From NCBI GenBank assembly GCA_002337145.1, contig DDFK01000001.1, forward strand, positions 62,001 through 126,000: 64,000 nucleotides of DNA, in the 5' to 3' direction. Origin of the DNA: Chitinophagaceae bacterium UBA1930. Lineage in GTDB: Bacteria; Bacteroidota; Bacteroidia; Chitinophagales; Chitinophagaceae. This document shows, piece by piece, positions 8,267-16,729 of the stretch. The first letter of the stretch is position 1; every line of letters starts with the position of its first letter. Both the position numbers and the translations under genes were made by a program. The notes under the pieces were generated by a model. The model was not told the origin of the DNA, did not search any database, and saw only the letters and a list, made by a program, of their open reading frames with translations.

Positions 8267-9547
8267 TTAATTGCATGCACCATGGCTGCTACCGGAATAT
8301 TGTTTACCACTACCTGCGTTTGCAGCAGGGTTGCCCCCGTCCTGCAAGGCCTTGATGGCATTGTACAGGCCCTGCGGCGTGTTGCTCCCGTTCGCACTGC
8401 CATAACCAGGTATCTGGTAGGTAGGAATAGTGAGGTTGCCACCACCAAGGTTGAACACCTGTAAAGCAAAATCGGTACAGTTGAAACTGTTGATGATGTA
8501 TTGAAAGGAACTGTAAAGTGTCACTGCATTCATCGCACTCTGGAACTGGGCAGCAGTGACGGGAATGGTGTACTGTGCATTGAACTCGTGCCCGCCATTA
8601 TCGGAAACGATCCCTTGCGTGAAGTTGCCCGTCGTGGCCTTGGTCGGCGATGAGGGATAGAAGCCCATCATCTGGCTGATGCTCGTGCCGCCCGAGTTCA
8701 TGGTCAGGGTCACAAAAGCATGGCCGGGTGACTGGTCCGCCCAATTGAAGAAAACACTGGGGTCATTGTCGACAGGGATATCGCTTGCAATGCTTAAGGA
8801 GTAGGTCGCATTCGTGGCTGACAGGCTAGCGAAACACTTTAAAAATTTTGCTACATCGATCGCCACCTGGTTCGCCCATGCTTCGAAGTCCACCTGCACG
8901 GCCGGGGCTTCGCCCCCACCGCCTGGCGAATAATAGTTGCCGCCACCATAACTGCCACCACCTCCGCCGCCATAGGCATTCAGCATGGCCAGCAGGTTGT
9001 ACCATTGCGACCAACTGATACCGCCTTCGGCATAGGAACTGAACACGATCACTTCAGGCAGTTCACCGCCATCCATGCCTCCGTCATCATCAATAGGATC
9101 GGCCTCCTTGTTCAACATGATCGGAATGGAAGGCAACTGTATCTTCCCTTTCCGAATAGCATATTGAGGACCTTGTTCGCCTCGCAAACTGCGGTAAGCA
9201 ATCGAGCCGCTGAACGCAGTCTTGCCACGTGACGCTGTTGCCATATCAAGATGAACGATTGTCCCTTTTAACGGGTGACCATTTAAATCTGTCTTTACAA
9301 GTAGGAAATCAGTGGCCATGTCCTTGCCGCTAAAGGGCACCCGTACCAGGTAAAGGTGCGTACTGTCCACATGTATTTCCTGTGCATGGCTGAAATCAAG
9401 ACCTGCATAATCTGTTGGGGAAAGGCTGTCCTGCAGGGCTCGCTGCACAACTACGTTGTAAGGATCTGAACTGATTGGGGACTGTCCCGCCTTGCGGCAG
9501 GCAAAGAGCAGGCACACTGCCAGGAGCGTGCAGAGATGTTTTTTCAT
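8267..9547 (-). CDS. Lipoprotein with LRAT/papain-like C-terminal domain
   Basis: A 426-residue exported lipoprotein, with signal peptide and lipobox ending LLFAC (C17). A glycine-rich linker at about 193-212 (runs of G with Y and S) separates an N-terminal half from a C-terminal half. The C-terminal half carries PGHAFVTL (H276) and NSFNCTDFAL (C357). A histidine before a cysteine in these contexts suggests a circularly permuted NlpC/P60 (LRAT/DUF4105-like) hydrolase fold. Substrates in that fold include peptide and acyl bonds; the actual substrate here is unknown. It heads a possible operon with the small membrane protein and the Crp/Fnr regulator. The domain call is by motif only. Confidence 0.6.
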   Translation of the reverse strand: MKKHLCTLLAVCLLFACRKAGQSPISSDPYNVVVQRALQDSLSPTDYAGLDFSHAQEIHVDSTHLYLVRVPFSGKDMATDFLLVKTDLNGHPLKGTIVHLDMATASRGKTAFSGSIAYRSLRGEQGPQYAIRKGKIQLPSIPIMLNKEADPIDDDGGMDGGELPEVIVFSSYAEGGISWSQWYNLLAMLNAYGGGGGGSYGGGNYYSPGGGGEAPAVQVDFEAWANQVAIDVAKFLKCFASLSATNATYSLSIASDIPVDNDPSVFFNWADQSPGHAFVTLTMNSGGTSISQMMGFYPSSPTKATTGNFTQGIVSDNGGHEFNAQYTIPVTAAQFQSAMNAVTLYSSFQYIINSFNCTDFALQVFNLGGGNLTIPTYQIPGYGSANGSNTPQGLYNAIKALQDGGNPAANAGSGKQYSGSSHGACN

Positions 9548-9682
9548 GGTATATTTTTAATGATGAATAATCGCCGTCGGATTATCCTCAATACCATGGT
9601 TGGTGTGGAGCGGAAAGCAATTTTTCTATTTTAAAAACCGTGCCAAAAACAAACCCAACAGATTGACTAAAAAGTTGTAGCA

Positions 9683-12280
9683 TTAATCATCATCACCTGT
9701 CCTCATATTCTCCTTAATAGGAATAACCTTAAAATCAAAAGGGATGAATTTCAATAAGCCCTTTTCTTTAAATTCCAAAAAGAATTGTTTAAACTCTGAC
9801 AGACGGTCCCATTTCTGTTCATCCTGTGCCGAGAGAAATTCTTCAAACTCTACCCAGCCACCAAAAATTTTAAAAACAGAATTGGCTACAGCAAATACCC
9901 TTTGATGCATGTGTTCTACTTGTACCGACCATAGTATGAAAGTATTCAAGTGTTTTTCAACAAAGGTTTTAAAAATTGCAACAGCTTCAGGTGGATATCC
10001 TTTCTCAGAATTAATAATATTCCCATTACCTGGTGAATAGTTGATAAGCTCTGTATTCCAAAAGAATTTATAAACTTTTACATCTACATCATTTGCTTGA
10101 TCACAGTATTTTTTTAAGTAAGAAACAGCCTGTTCACTAAGTTCCTTACTTGTAAGTGGAAACATGTCGGGCTGAAATAATCTTCCCAGAACAGCATGTA
10201 CAAAATCGGATTCGAACGAATAAGGAAATGGTGCCTCATCTAGAATGGATTTAATAAATTGTATCAAAGCATTTACATCTTTATAAAACTTACCGGGCTT
10301 CTTGACTTTCGAATTGTTCAATTTGTCCATTAAGTCATCGCTATTATATCCATGCACATTATAGTAGGCCCCACGTACATGTTCATGTCTGGCAAGGTGG
10401 AAAATGGCTTTAATTATTTTTTCAAATTGTTCGCGACTATCAAAGTCTTTAAATAACAGAAATCTTTTTTGTGCTTCAGAAACCAAACCTCTATTAACCC
10501 AATCAGTAATGGCTTCATTAAGGGCAGCTTGGTCCAATTCTATTGCATTGATAAATTCGGCTTCGGATAACACATCTGGGAATAGGGAATAAGAAAAGTA
10601 CCTGTCGAACTTGTTTGTATAAACCACTGAAAGCATATCCTTGGTTCTATAACTATGCCATCCACCTGAAGGAAATATTTCTTCAATAAATGAAACGATG
10701 TCCCTCACTTTATTTTCAGGAACACCTAGATCTGAATAATTTTTCTCTAGATAAAGCAAAAGGTATCTTTCATTTTCCCTTTCCTTTGAAACGCCTTCAA
10801 TTTCTTTACTATCAGCTAACCGGTATTTGTTGGTACTATTTACACCCTCTTTTGTTGTTAAGAAAATACTTTTCTTTTGATATAGAAGTTCATAAACCGA
10901 AGGGAATTTAAACCTTAATACTTCTAGCTTGACAAAGTCATTTATCTCAACCTCTGACACTATATTTTCCAAGTTCAATAGAACCGAATTGGATAGTCTA
11001 GTGACATCACGCATTGATTCCAGCCAATCACTTAAATAGAGAGGCGGCGATGTGGTTGTCCCGAGAATTGCTGATTCAATCTTACTTGAATATTTTTCAT
11101 CCAATCCTTTCTTCAGTTTTTCACAGAGCTTTTGCAGGAAAATTTCCTTTTTGAAATGTGGAAGTGTTACCTCAAGTTGGAATATTTTTTCCAGGAATTT
11201 TTCTTTATTGTATGCATTATGGTTTTTCAGTGCATTAATGACATAATCCCTATCATAAGCTACAATGAAAAATGTATTGTGGAAATTGGCAGTATTTCTA
11301 ATCAACCTCAACACTTCAATTATTTCGTTGGAATCAAGCCGGTCCAGGTCATCCACATAAACAATCAATTTTTTATCTATTTTTTCAAGCGAGGAATTGA
11401 TGTTTTTGAAAAGCGTCTCCAAAGATTCGTTTCCTAAAAAAATAGAGCTGGAGAATTTTATGGATTTGGTTAGGGAGTTGTCATTTAACTCTACAAGCTT
11501 GTCAGAATATTTTCTTAGCAACGATGCCAAACCTGAATTATGTGGGTTAATGGATTCTTGGACAGTATCAAAAAAATCCTTGATTATCGCTTGTTGCGTA
11601 AAGCTGTTCCATGGATTAAAATTGACTTGGATAAAATTCCCATTGCTTCCATCTAAAGACTCTTTAAGTAGGGAAATAAAAGAAGACTTACCGAATCCCC
11701 ATTTGGCATTTATTCCGACAGCGAATGAATGCTTGAAGTAACTGTTTGAAACCCTCTTGGACAATTGTTTTACATAATCAGCATAACCGTATTCATCTTT
11801 TCCATTTTTATCTAATGGTACATCTTCATGGAAAGAATCCCTGGAATTGGCTGGCAGTTCCTTGGTTCGTTCAATAATGAATAAGCTAAACTCAAATACC
11901 AAAACTGCAATCAGGGTATCTATATATTTCAATGCAGGTAGATAATGGAATTCTGTAAAAATCCATTTATGGCTAAAGATTCTGTAAAGAAGGTAAATGG
12001 CACATAAAAATACAAGGATGAAAATTGTATTGATTGGAGATGGTTGAACATGTCTTTTAATTATCCTTGGGATCGCAAGGAATACTAAAAGCGTTATTAC
12101 AATTATATCATTGTACCATGTGCTATCAACTTTCGATAGTACAGGTGACACAAAAGAAACTGCTAACAATTTTTCAATTGGCCGATGGCACAGAATGGCT
12201 ATAGCTACGCATACAATTAAAACACTAACCGGTTTTATGCATTTAATTACTGCTGCTTTATAATAGTCTTTGTTTGGCAT
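9683..12280 (-). CDS. Membrane-anchored KAP family P-loop NTPase
   Basis: An 865-residue protein. The N-terminus has several transmembrane segments (about 12-34, 55-72, 83-101 and 115-137). Then follows the KAP core: Walker A NAKWGFGKSS at 191-200, a conserved VNFNPWNSF at about 219-227, and Walker B YVDDLDRLDS at 308-317. Transmembrane helices ahead of or inside the NTPase are a hallmark of the KAP family, whose T7-exclusion member PifA is the best-known example. The C-terminal 450 residues are helical and unrecognised. It appears monocistronic, with a yccF homologue 31 bases upstream on the same strand. A role in phage exclusion or membrane-linked stress signalling is inferred from the family. 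Confidence 0.85.
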   Translation of the reverse strand: MPNKDYYKAAVIKCIKPVSVLIVCVAIAILCHRPIEKLLAVSFVSPVLSKVDSTWYNDIIVITLLVFLAIPRIIKRHVQPSPINTIFILVFLCAIYLLYRIFSHKWIFTEFHYLPALKYIDTLIAVLVFEFSLFIIERTKELPANSRDSFHEDVPLDKNGKDEYGYADYVKQLSKRVSNSYFKHSFAVGINAKWGFGKSSFISLLKESLDGSNGNFIQVNFNPWNSFTQQAIIKDFFDTVQESINPHNSGLASLLRKYSDKLVELNDNSLTKSIKFSSSIFLGNESLETLFKNINSSLEKIDKKLIVYVDDLDRLDSNEIIEVLRLIRNTANFHNTFFIVAYDRDYVINALKNHNAYNKEKFLEKIFQLEVTLPHFKKEIFLQKLCEKLKKGLDEKYSSKIESAILGTTTSPPLYLSDWLESMRDVTRLSNSVLLNLENIVSEVEINDFVKLEVLRFKFPSVYELLYQKKSIFLTTKEGVNSTNKYRLADSKEIEGVSKERENERYLLLYLEKNYSDLGVPENKVRDIVSFIEEIFPSGGWHSYRTKDMLSVVYTNKFDRYFSYSLFPDVLSEAEFINAIELDQAALNEAITDWVNRGLVSEAQKRFLLFKDFDSREQFEKIIKAIFHLARHEHVRGAYYNVHGYNSDDLMDKLNNSKVKKPGKFYKDVNALIQFIKSILDEAPFPYSFESDFVHAVLGRLFQPDMFPLTSKELSEQAVSYLKKYCDQANDVDVKVYKFFWNTELINYSPGNGNIINSEKGYPPEAVAIFKTFVEKHLNTFILWSVQVEHMHQRVFAVANSVFKIFGGWVEFEEFLSAQDEQKWDRLSEFKQFFLEFKEKGLLKFIPFDFKVIPIKENMRTGDDD

Positions 12281-12311
12281 CTTGTGTTTTTAAAAAGTAT
12301 TGTTCCAATTA

Positions 12312-12686
12312 TTATCTATGAACCACATCCTTACCAAACGGGGTAAGTGAAAGTGATGCCAGTTTAAAATGTTGCCTGCCAAATGGTATCCCAATAATGG
12401 TCAGTGAAAGAAGTATCCCAAAGAACACATGCACCAGTGCAGTGTACCAGCCACCGGTCAGTATCCATAAGATATTGAACAGGACATAAAGGCATCCGTT
12501 GGCCCTTTCATGTGTGATAATCTTTTTTCCAAAAGGCCACAGTACGAATCCGCCAATCTTGATGCACTGGATTCCGAATGGTATGCCGATGACCGTAAAG
12601 CAGAATAGCAGCCCAGTAATGAAGTAGCCGATGGCTGAAAAGAATCCTCCGAATAGTAACCACAGTAAGTTTCCGATTGCATTCAT
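12312..12686 (-). CDS. yccF: YccF domain inner-membrane protein
   Basis: A 124-residue membrane protein with two copies of the YccF domain, each with the conserved IGIPFGxQ motif (TVIGIPFGIQ and TIIGIPFGRQ) and a following WPFGK/TPFGK turn. The family consists of conserved small inner-membrane proteins of unknown function. It lies upstream of the KAP NTPase on the same strand with a 31-base gap and may be cotranscribed with it. The full length suggests it is intact. Confidence 0.9.
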   Translation of the reverse strand: MNAIGNLLWLLFGGFFSAIGYFITGLLFCFTVIGIPFGIQCIKIGGFVLWPFGKKIITHERANGCLYVLFNILWILTGGWYTALVHVFFGILLSLTIIGIPFGRQHFKLASLSLTPFGKDVVHR

Positions 12687-12917
12687 ATTGTATGGGTGCT
12701 GGTTGAATCACCAAAATACACAATTTAAAATTCTTTAGCTAACAGGTTTGCAGCATCTCCATTCATATAAAGTAGTAAACAACAAATCCTTTGATGGGAT
12801 AGTGGACAAAACAAAATATACCCAAGCATCCATCAAGTTCTTAACCGAACTTTCGCTAATATAATTTATTTAACAGGACCTGCCCTTCCGGTAACGCTAT
12901 GCAATGTCTAAAATAAA

Positions 12918-12945
12918 AGCGGTGCATCTGTTTGAATGCACCGCT
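12918..12945 (-). terminator. Rho-independent terminator of the toxin-antitoxin operon
   Basis: AGCGGTGCAT (12918-12927) and ATGCACCGCT (12936-12945) form a perfect 10-bp GC-rich stem with an 8-base loop. On the minus strand it is followed directly by TTTTATTTT. It lies 20 bases beyond the stop of the GNAT toxin gene and is a textbook intrinsic terminator. Confidence 0.85.
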
Positions 12946-12965
12946 CCCTTTGGTTCATAAATCAC

Positions 12966-13466
12966 CTATTTAAACAGGTCTTTGATTGTCTTCATCGGAA
13001 GGAACATTTTTCCTGATGTGGGCAGTAAAATAAAACCGTACTTGGCATAAAATGCTTGCGCCCCTTCATCAATCGGATCTACCACTACTGCAATGCTCCC
13101 CAGGTTTTCAGACGTCTCCATACTCCTTTTCAGGGCATCAATCAATAGGACATCCCCATATTTTTTACCCTGAGCAGTCTTGTCCACAGCCAGCCTCCCT
13201 AACAGGATAGTGGGTAGATCTGTATAGCTTGGCGGCAGCTTCTTCCGTAACGGTTCCGGAAAATCATTCCTGCTGATCGAATTCGAAGAGAGCGTATAAT
13301 AACCCTTCACCACATTTGCTTCATCTACCAGGACGAAACATGCGGATAGGTCCCTGCTTACATCCTGTCTGGCCTGTTTTTTAATGTAGTCATCTAGGAG
13401 GCTCTTTCCACAATCAAAATTGCTTTTCTCGTGCTTTTTTTCTAGGGCCTGTATTGCTAGTTTCAT
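12966..13466 (-). CDS. GNAT-family toxin (TacT-like)
   Basis: A 166-residue acetyltransferase of the Gcn5 fold. It has an N-terminal LEKKHEKSNFDCGKSLLDDY followed by IKKQARQDV, an ILLGRLAVDKTAQGKKYG segment containing the acetyl-CoA-binding signature (QGKKYG), and a C-terminal AQAFYAKYGF motif. This is the TacT/AtaT layout. Such toxins acetylate the amino group of charged tRNAs and stop translation. The ATG at 13466 was preferred over an in-frame TTG at 13475. The gene overlaps its DUF1778 antitoxin by 53 bases, and a strong terminator follows. The pairing with a DUF1778 protein supports toxin rather than housekeeping acetyltransferase. Confidence 0.9.
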   Translation of the reverse strand: MKLAIQALEKKHEKSNFDCGKSLLDDYIKKQARQDVSRDLSACFVLVDEANVVKGYYTLSSNSISRNDFPEPLRKKLPPSYTDLPTILLGRLAVDKTAQGKKYGDVLLIDALKRSMETSENLGSIAVVVDPIDEGAQAFYAKYGFILLPTSGKMFLPMKTIKDLFK

Positions 13467-13743
13467 GCGCGTCAATTAATTTGTTGTAATTTAATTGAGC
13501 TTTCTTAAGCCTGGCATTTGGTGCAGGTGGGTTCAAAATAGCATTTAAAAAAACTTTTTTATCTTCTATACTTTTAAGAATCTGATTATTCTCGACGATA
13601 ATCTTATTGGCTTCTTTATTTATACAAAAAACAATAAATTCCGTTAAGCTTTTAAACCCGCTCAGGTCAGATGCGAACTTAATTAACTCTTTCTGTTCTC
13701 TGCTAATTCGAACATCTATTCTATCGTTAATTAAAGTACTCAT
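13414..13743 (-). CDS. DUF1778 antitoxin (TacA-like)
   Basis: A 109-residue protein. The N-terminal ribbon-helix-helix domain reads DRIDVRISREQKELIKFASD and continues into a helix with SLTEFIVFCINKEA. It is followed by a linker and a C-terminal toxin-binding region (about 60-100). This is the DUF1778/TacA family, which neutralises a GNAT toxin and represses its own promoter as a DNA-binding dimer. The 3' end overlaps the toxin gene by 53 bases. Two sets of tandem repeats just upstream of its start are good candidates for the autoregulatory sites. Confidence 0.9.
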   Translation of the reverse strand: MSTLINDRIDVRISREQKELIKFASDLSGFKSLTEFIVFCINKEANKIIVENNQILKSIEDKKVFLNAILNPPAPNARLKKAQLNYNKLIDAHETSNTGPRKKAREKQF

Positions 13744-13745
13744 AT

Positions 13746-13785
13746 TTAATTTCGTTGTGTGTCGTTTAATTTCGTGGTATGTCGT
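13746..13785. repeat. Two tandem 20-bp repeats at the antitoxin start
   Basis: TTAATTTCGTTGTGTGTCGT (13746-13765) is followed directly by a copy differing at 2 of 20 positions (13766-13785). They begin 2 bases upstream of the antitoxin ATG, so they lie in the 5' untranslated or promoter region. Direct repeats here fit operator half-sites for the ribbon-helix-helix antitoxin (inference). Confidence 0.7.
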
Positions 13786-13797
13786 TGAGTCTGTGTG

Positions 13798-13864
13798 TTG
13801 AATTGTTTCGTGTTGTTGAATTGTTTCGTGTTGTTGAATTGTTTCGTGTTGTTGAATTTCGTTG
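13798..13864. repeat. Three tandem 18-bp repeats plus a partial copy
   Basis: TTGAATTGTTTCGTGTTG occurs three times without gaps (13798-13815, 13816-13833, 13834-13851). A degenerate fourth copy ends near 13864. The array is 55-120 bases upstream of the antitoxin start and forms a second repeat family beside the 20-bp pair. The unit length is close to two helical turns, so proteins bound to each unit would line up on one face. It might be an operator array or a slippage-generated minisatellite. Confidence 0.85.
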
Positions 13865-13984
13865 TTTTAATAACTTTAAGAAAAATCCCATCACCTGTGA
13901 CAGAACTTTACTCGATGTTGAATTAGCATTACAAATGTACGTATTATCCCCGTACAAAAATATTTATTTTTTTTACCCCAGCAC

Positions 13985-14746
13985 TTATTTATTTGAATAT
14001 TCATTTACCCATTCAATCACCCTGTCCTTGTCCTTGTACTCCAGGAGGTAGGGCGTTTCCTGCTGCTTTTTTGTAGCGTCTTTGGTAAAATAAGAAGTTG
14101 TTACAATGATTCCCCTATTGGCTTTTTCTGTTAGGATCACATCTTTGAAACTGCGTATTATTTCCACGCCCACCTTTTGTTTGGTGTAACGTTTGCATTC
14201 CACTAGGAATTTCAACGGAAAATGTCCATCCATGTATTTTAGTGCAATAATATCGAAGCCATTATCCCTTGTCTGCTTGGTCAGTTCAACCTTGAAACCT
14301 TGTGCTGCGAGCAGTTCCGCAATCACTTCCTCAAATTCCCTAGATTCAATAGTGAGCAGTGTTTTATTGTCACGGTAAATATCAGTAATGATCCTTTTGA
14401 CCTTGGATGTTTCGTCAATAATGATATTACTGTTCCCTGATCCATCTTCCTCCAGTTCAATCGGTACCCTGAAATCATAATTCAAAAAAGACAGCATTTG
14501 CCCAACCAAGGAAAGTACACCCATATCAAAAAACAACGTGAAAGGAGCTATTTTTTTTATCGCATCAAGGTATTTGCTGGAACTTTGAGCTTCCGTAACA
14601 GGTACAAAGTCCATGATTTTATTATAAGCACCGATGGATGCTTGAACCTTATCTTGTAAGGCCCGTTGTGCAGACAAAGTTTTTAAATGGGGTGCAACCT
14701 TTTCCATTATTTGCCCTTGCAGTTTTATATAGTCAGGTGTTTCCAT
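13985..14746 (-). CDS. Mrr-like restriction endonuclease
   Basis: A 253-residue protein. Its C-terminal 120 residues form an Mrr_cat/PD-(D/E)xK domain: SREFEEVIAELLAAQGF (E137, E140), the TRDNGFDIIAL strand with D165, and LVECKRYTKQKVGVEIIR with E183 and K185. Mrr-type enzymes are type IV restriction nucleases that cut modified or foreign DNA. The N-terminal half is helical and could be a regulatory or recognition domain. It lies 49 bases downstream of the 407-residue gene on the same strand and is probably cotranscribed with it. All catalytic residues appear present. Confidence 0.85.
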   Translation of the reverse strand: METPDYIKLQGQIMEKVAPHLKTLSAQRALQDKVQASIGAYNKIMDFVPVTEAQSSSKYLDAIKKIAPFTLFFDMGVLSLVGQMLSFLNYDFRVPIELEEDGSGNSNIIIDETSKVKRIITDIYRDNKTLLTIESREFEEVIAELLAAQGFKVELTKQTRDNGFDIIALKYMDGHFPLKFLVECKRYTKQKVGVEIIRSFKDVILTEKANRGIIVTTSYFTKDATKKQQETPYLLEYKDKDRVIEWVNEYSNK

Positions 14747-14795
14747 GCAATAAATATGTTTAGGAGATATTAAACAGCAAGTAATGGCAAAATTT

Positions 14796-16019
14796 CTACT
14801 CCTTGATAATAATCTTGAAGAAAATCACGGTGAGGTCAATGATGGATTCTATTTCACTTTCTTTGACAGCATCATTGTGCTTCACATAATTGTTCTGGTA
14901 TTTGGTATAGTAGTCAATCAGTTTCAGGAACATATTGGTCATTTCCACGGACGCGCCTTTCTTGTTCTGCAGTTTGCCGATTTCCTGCAACTGGTTCTCA
15001 AGGGATTTGCTGTTGTTAAAAACGGCTTTTAGCAACAGTTCCATCGACAAGCGCAGGTCATCCAGTACATTACGTTGGTACTCCTTCTTTTCAAATTTTT
15101 CCAACGCAGAAACAAACAGTTTATGTGACTTTGGGTAAGCAGCAAGCAGGTTGCCGACCAGTTGCAGATTAAGCACATCTGTCTGCCTATCATGGCTTGA
15201 TTCCTCGAAAGGGTTCGGGTGGTACTTTTCTGTTTCGTCCTGGCAGCAATCAATAAAAGCCAGCGTATCTTTTTCCTGTTCATCCCATTGGAAGCCATTC
15301 TTCAAACCAAACAGTTCTATTTCATCTTCGAGCAGTAAAGTAGTGGTGATCTTTATTTCATCGATACTCTTGAAAGTTACAAGCCTGCCACCAAATTTTA
15401 TTGGTTTCTGTTTTACGTACAGGTTGAGGAACTGGCTTTCAAGTTCCTTGTAAGTCAGCAATGGTTTGGAAACGATTGCCTTTTCCTTTTTTGACCGTTG
15501 AAAATAATAGACCATTAGGTTGTACCGCTTGTATGTATTCGGGTCACGCCGGAGGATGTTCTCATGCAGTCCATAACAGGCAAGGCAATGATTGATAAAA
15601 ATCAAAAAATTGGTTTTGTAGTTCCATTCCTGTTTATGCATTTCCTGCAGCTGTTCCATTGATTCATTGAAACCGACCAGCAGTGTCAACCAGAATGAGT
15701 CCTCAATGCGTTCATTGTACTTTTTCTTCAGGTTAGGTTTGGGCAGTTCCTTGTTGAACAGCGATACCACTTCCGCACCGAAATGTTTTTCCAGTATGCT
15801 TTCTGCCTCGACTTTTAAACGTATCGTTTCCCTATCAGGCGTGAGCAGCACAACTGGCTTTTTTCCCATGAATTTGGCACATAACGGGAAGAGCTCCTGT
15901 GATGCACGTTGGCGTGATGCTACTTTCGAGAGGTAACGTTTGTAAAAGTGCTTATGTTCAAGGATCGTTTTTTCCGATATGCTGGATTGGGCTGCCTGCA
16001 AGGCTTCTACAAGTTTCAT
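14796..16019 (-). CDS. Uncharacterised protein, possible HEPN-type C-terminus
   Basis: A 407-residue cytoplasmic protein, first gene of a two-gene unit with the Mrr-like nuclease. The N-terminal half is unrecognised. The C-terminal 90 residues are a helical bundle with MELLLKAVF and QNNYVKHNDAV, reminiscent of HEPN or abortive-infection C-terminal domains, in which polar residues before a histidine form an RNase site. The canonical R-x4-6-H motif is not clean here, so the assignment is weak. Pairing with an Mrr-like nuclease suggests phage defence, but the activity could equally be regulatory. Confidence 0.65.
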   Translation of the reverse strand: MKLVEALQAAQSSISEKTILEHKHFYKRYLSKVASRQRASQELFPLCAKFMGKKPVVLLTPDRETIRLKVEAESILEKHFGAEVVSLFNKELPKPNLKKKYNERIEDSFWLTLLVGFNESMEQLQEMHKQEWNYKTNFLIFINHCLACYGLHENILRRDPNTYKRYNLMVYYFQRSKKEKAIVSKPLLTYKELESQFLNLYVKQKPIKFGGRLVTFKSIDEIKITTTLLLEDEIELFGLKNGFQWDEQEKDTLAFIDCCQDETEKYHPNPFEESSHDRQTDVLNLQLVGNLLAAYPKSHKLFVSALEKFEKKEYQRNVLDDLRLSMELLLKAVFNNSKSLENQLQEIGKLQNKKGASVEMTNMFLKLIDYYTKYQNNYVKHNDAVKESEIESIIDLTVIFFKIIIKE

Positions 16020-16101
16020 AAGGCTGCGGGTTTTACTTGCAAGTTATTTAAAACAAAGCGGGCATCTTGATTTGTGGAACAAAATTATCCCACAATAATA
16101 A

Positions 16102-16123
16102 GGGGGCAGTAAAAACTGCCCCC
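16102..16123 (-). terminator. Stem-loop terminator, copy 1
   Basis: GGGGGCAGT/ACTGCCCCC is a perfect 9-bp stem with a 4-base loop. On the minus strand it is followed by TTATTATT, so it should stop leftward transcription before the 407-residue gene. Confidence 0.7.
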
Positions 16124-16249
16124 GTGCTTTCCGGCAACCGCATAACCATGGGTCATGGGATTCGTCCGAAAACGGCCGTCTCCGGAATGACCGGGAAAGC
16201 ACATCCTTGTATGCACATGAATGGGTCCTTGTGCCGCAATAAAAAAGTA

Positions 16250-16273
16250 GGGGCAGTTACTCTAGGCTGCCCC
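16250..16273 (-). terminator. Stem-loop terminator, copy 2
   Basis: GGGGCAG/CTGCCCC is a 7-bp GC-rich stem with a 10-base loop. On the minus strand it is followed by TACTTTTTTATT. It shares the GGGGCAG arm with the neighbouring copy, so the two act as tandem terminators or are a duplicated element. Confidence 0.6.
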
Positions 16274-16449
16274 CTGATTGCCATAGGACGGATCTGGTTG
16301 GTTGCCCAATAACCCATCGCTACAACTTGTTTGTACCTGTTCTTGGTTGGCCACTTCCGCATCCAAAAAGTGCAGCCCCGTACCCGTACTGCACAGGACT
16401 GCGACTTGATGTAACAACTGGACTTGGCTGAATTGAACCTATGTAACAA

Positions 16450-16497
16450 GGAGGCCCGTCAAAATTTCCGCAAGAAATTGCTCTCAAGAAGGCCTCC
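16450..16497. other. Nested stem-loop
   Basis: GGAGGCC (16450-16456) and GGCCTCC (16491-16497) pair perfectly. Inside them AATTTC (16463-16468) and GAAATT (16474-16479) form a second stem with a 5-base loop. A two-tier stem of this kind suggests a structured RNA or a protein-bound DNA hairpin; no known class is recognised. Confidence 0.5.
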
Positions 16498-16568
16498 GTA
16501 AATATCCTGTCAAACAACAATCAATCTTAAAATTTGCTGTGCCACGTCCCGTCAAAAAAAGTGGGTCA

Positions 16569-16580
16569 GTATGGACATAC
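16569..16580. repeat. GTATGGACATAC palindromic element, copy A
   Basis: GTAT-GGAC-ATAC is a hairpin of four pairs, flanked by GGGT/ACCC arms that extend the stem. The same core recurs at 17504-17515 and 17632-17643. Nearby, at about 16640-16653, is an ATATGAGAAAAAATC sequence that recurs next to copy C. Confidence 0.6.
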
Positions 16581-16729
16581 AACCCGTTCTAAACTAAATG
16601 GTACACCATCGTTCTACCCCTCCGATGTACCCTGTGCATATGAGAAAAAATCATTGCTATCTGTTTACCCACAGCTGGCCGTTCAGGCCAGATGCACCTA
16701 TCGACCCAACACCCACACAACCCTGCCCC

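Larger units (their letters stand above)
16020..16729. other. Gene-free stretch rich in stem-loops
   Basis: About 710 bases with no convincing coding frame, GC-richer than the neighbouring defence genes. It holds at least five perfect inverted repeats: 16102-16123, 16250-16273, 16370-16394 (GTGCAG/CTGCAC), 16450-16497 (with a nested 6-bp stem at 16463-16479) and 16569-16580. The first two look like minus-strand terminators of the response-regulator transcript. The rest have no assigned role and could be a structured RNA or remnants of a small palindromic element. Confidence 0.55.

Noticed and set aside
13798..13864. CRISPR-like array
   Set aside because: Repeats are directly adjacent without spacers and only 18 bp long, and there are no cas genes.
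13766..13957. Repetitive minus-strand frame encoding N-S-T-T-R units
   Set aside because: It is simply the translation of the 18-bp tandem repeats upstream of the antitoxin.
16153..16449. Minus-strand 98-codon frame in the gene-free region
   Set aside because: Rich in C, W and R with no domain-like pattern, and it runs through a perfect terminator stem-loop at 16250-16273.
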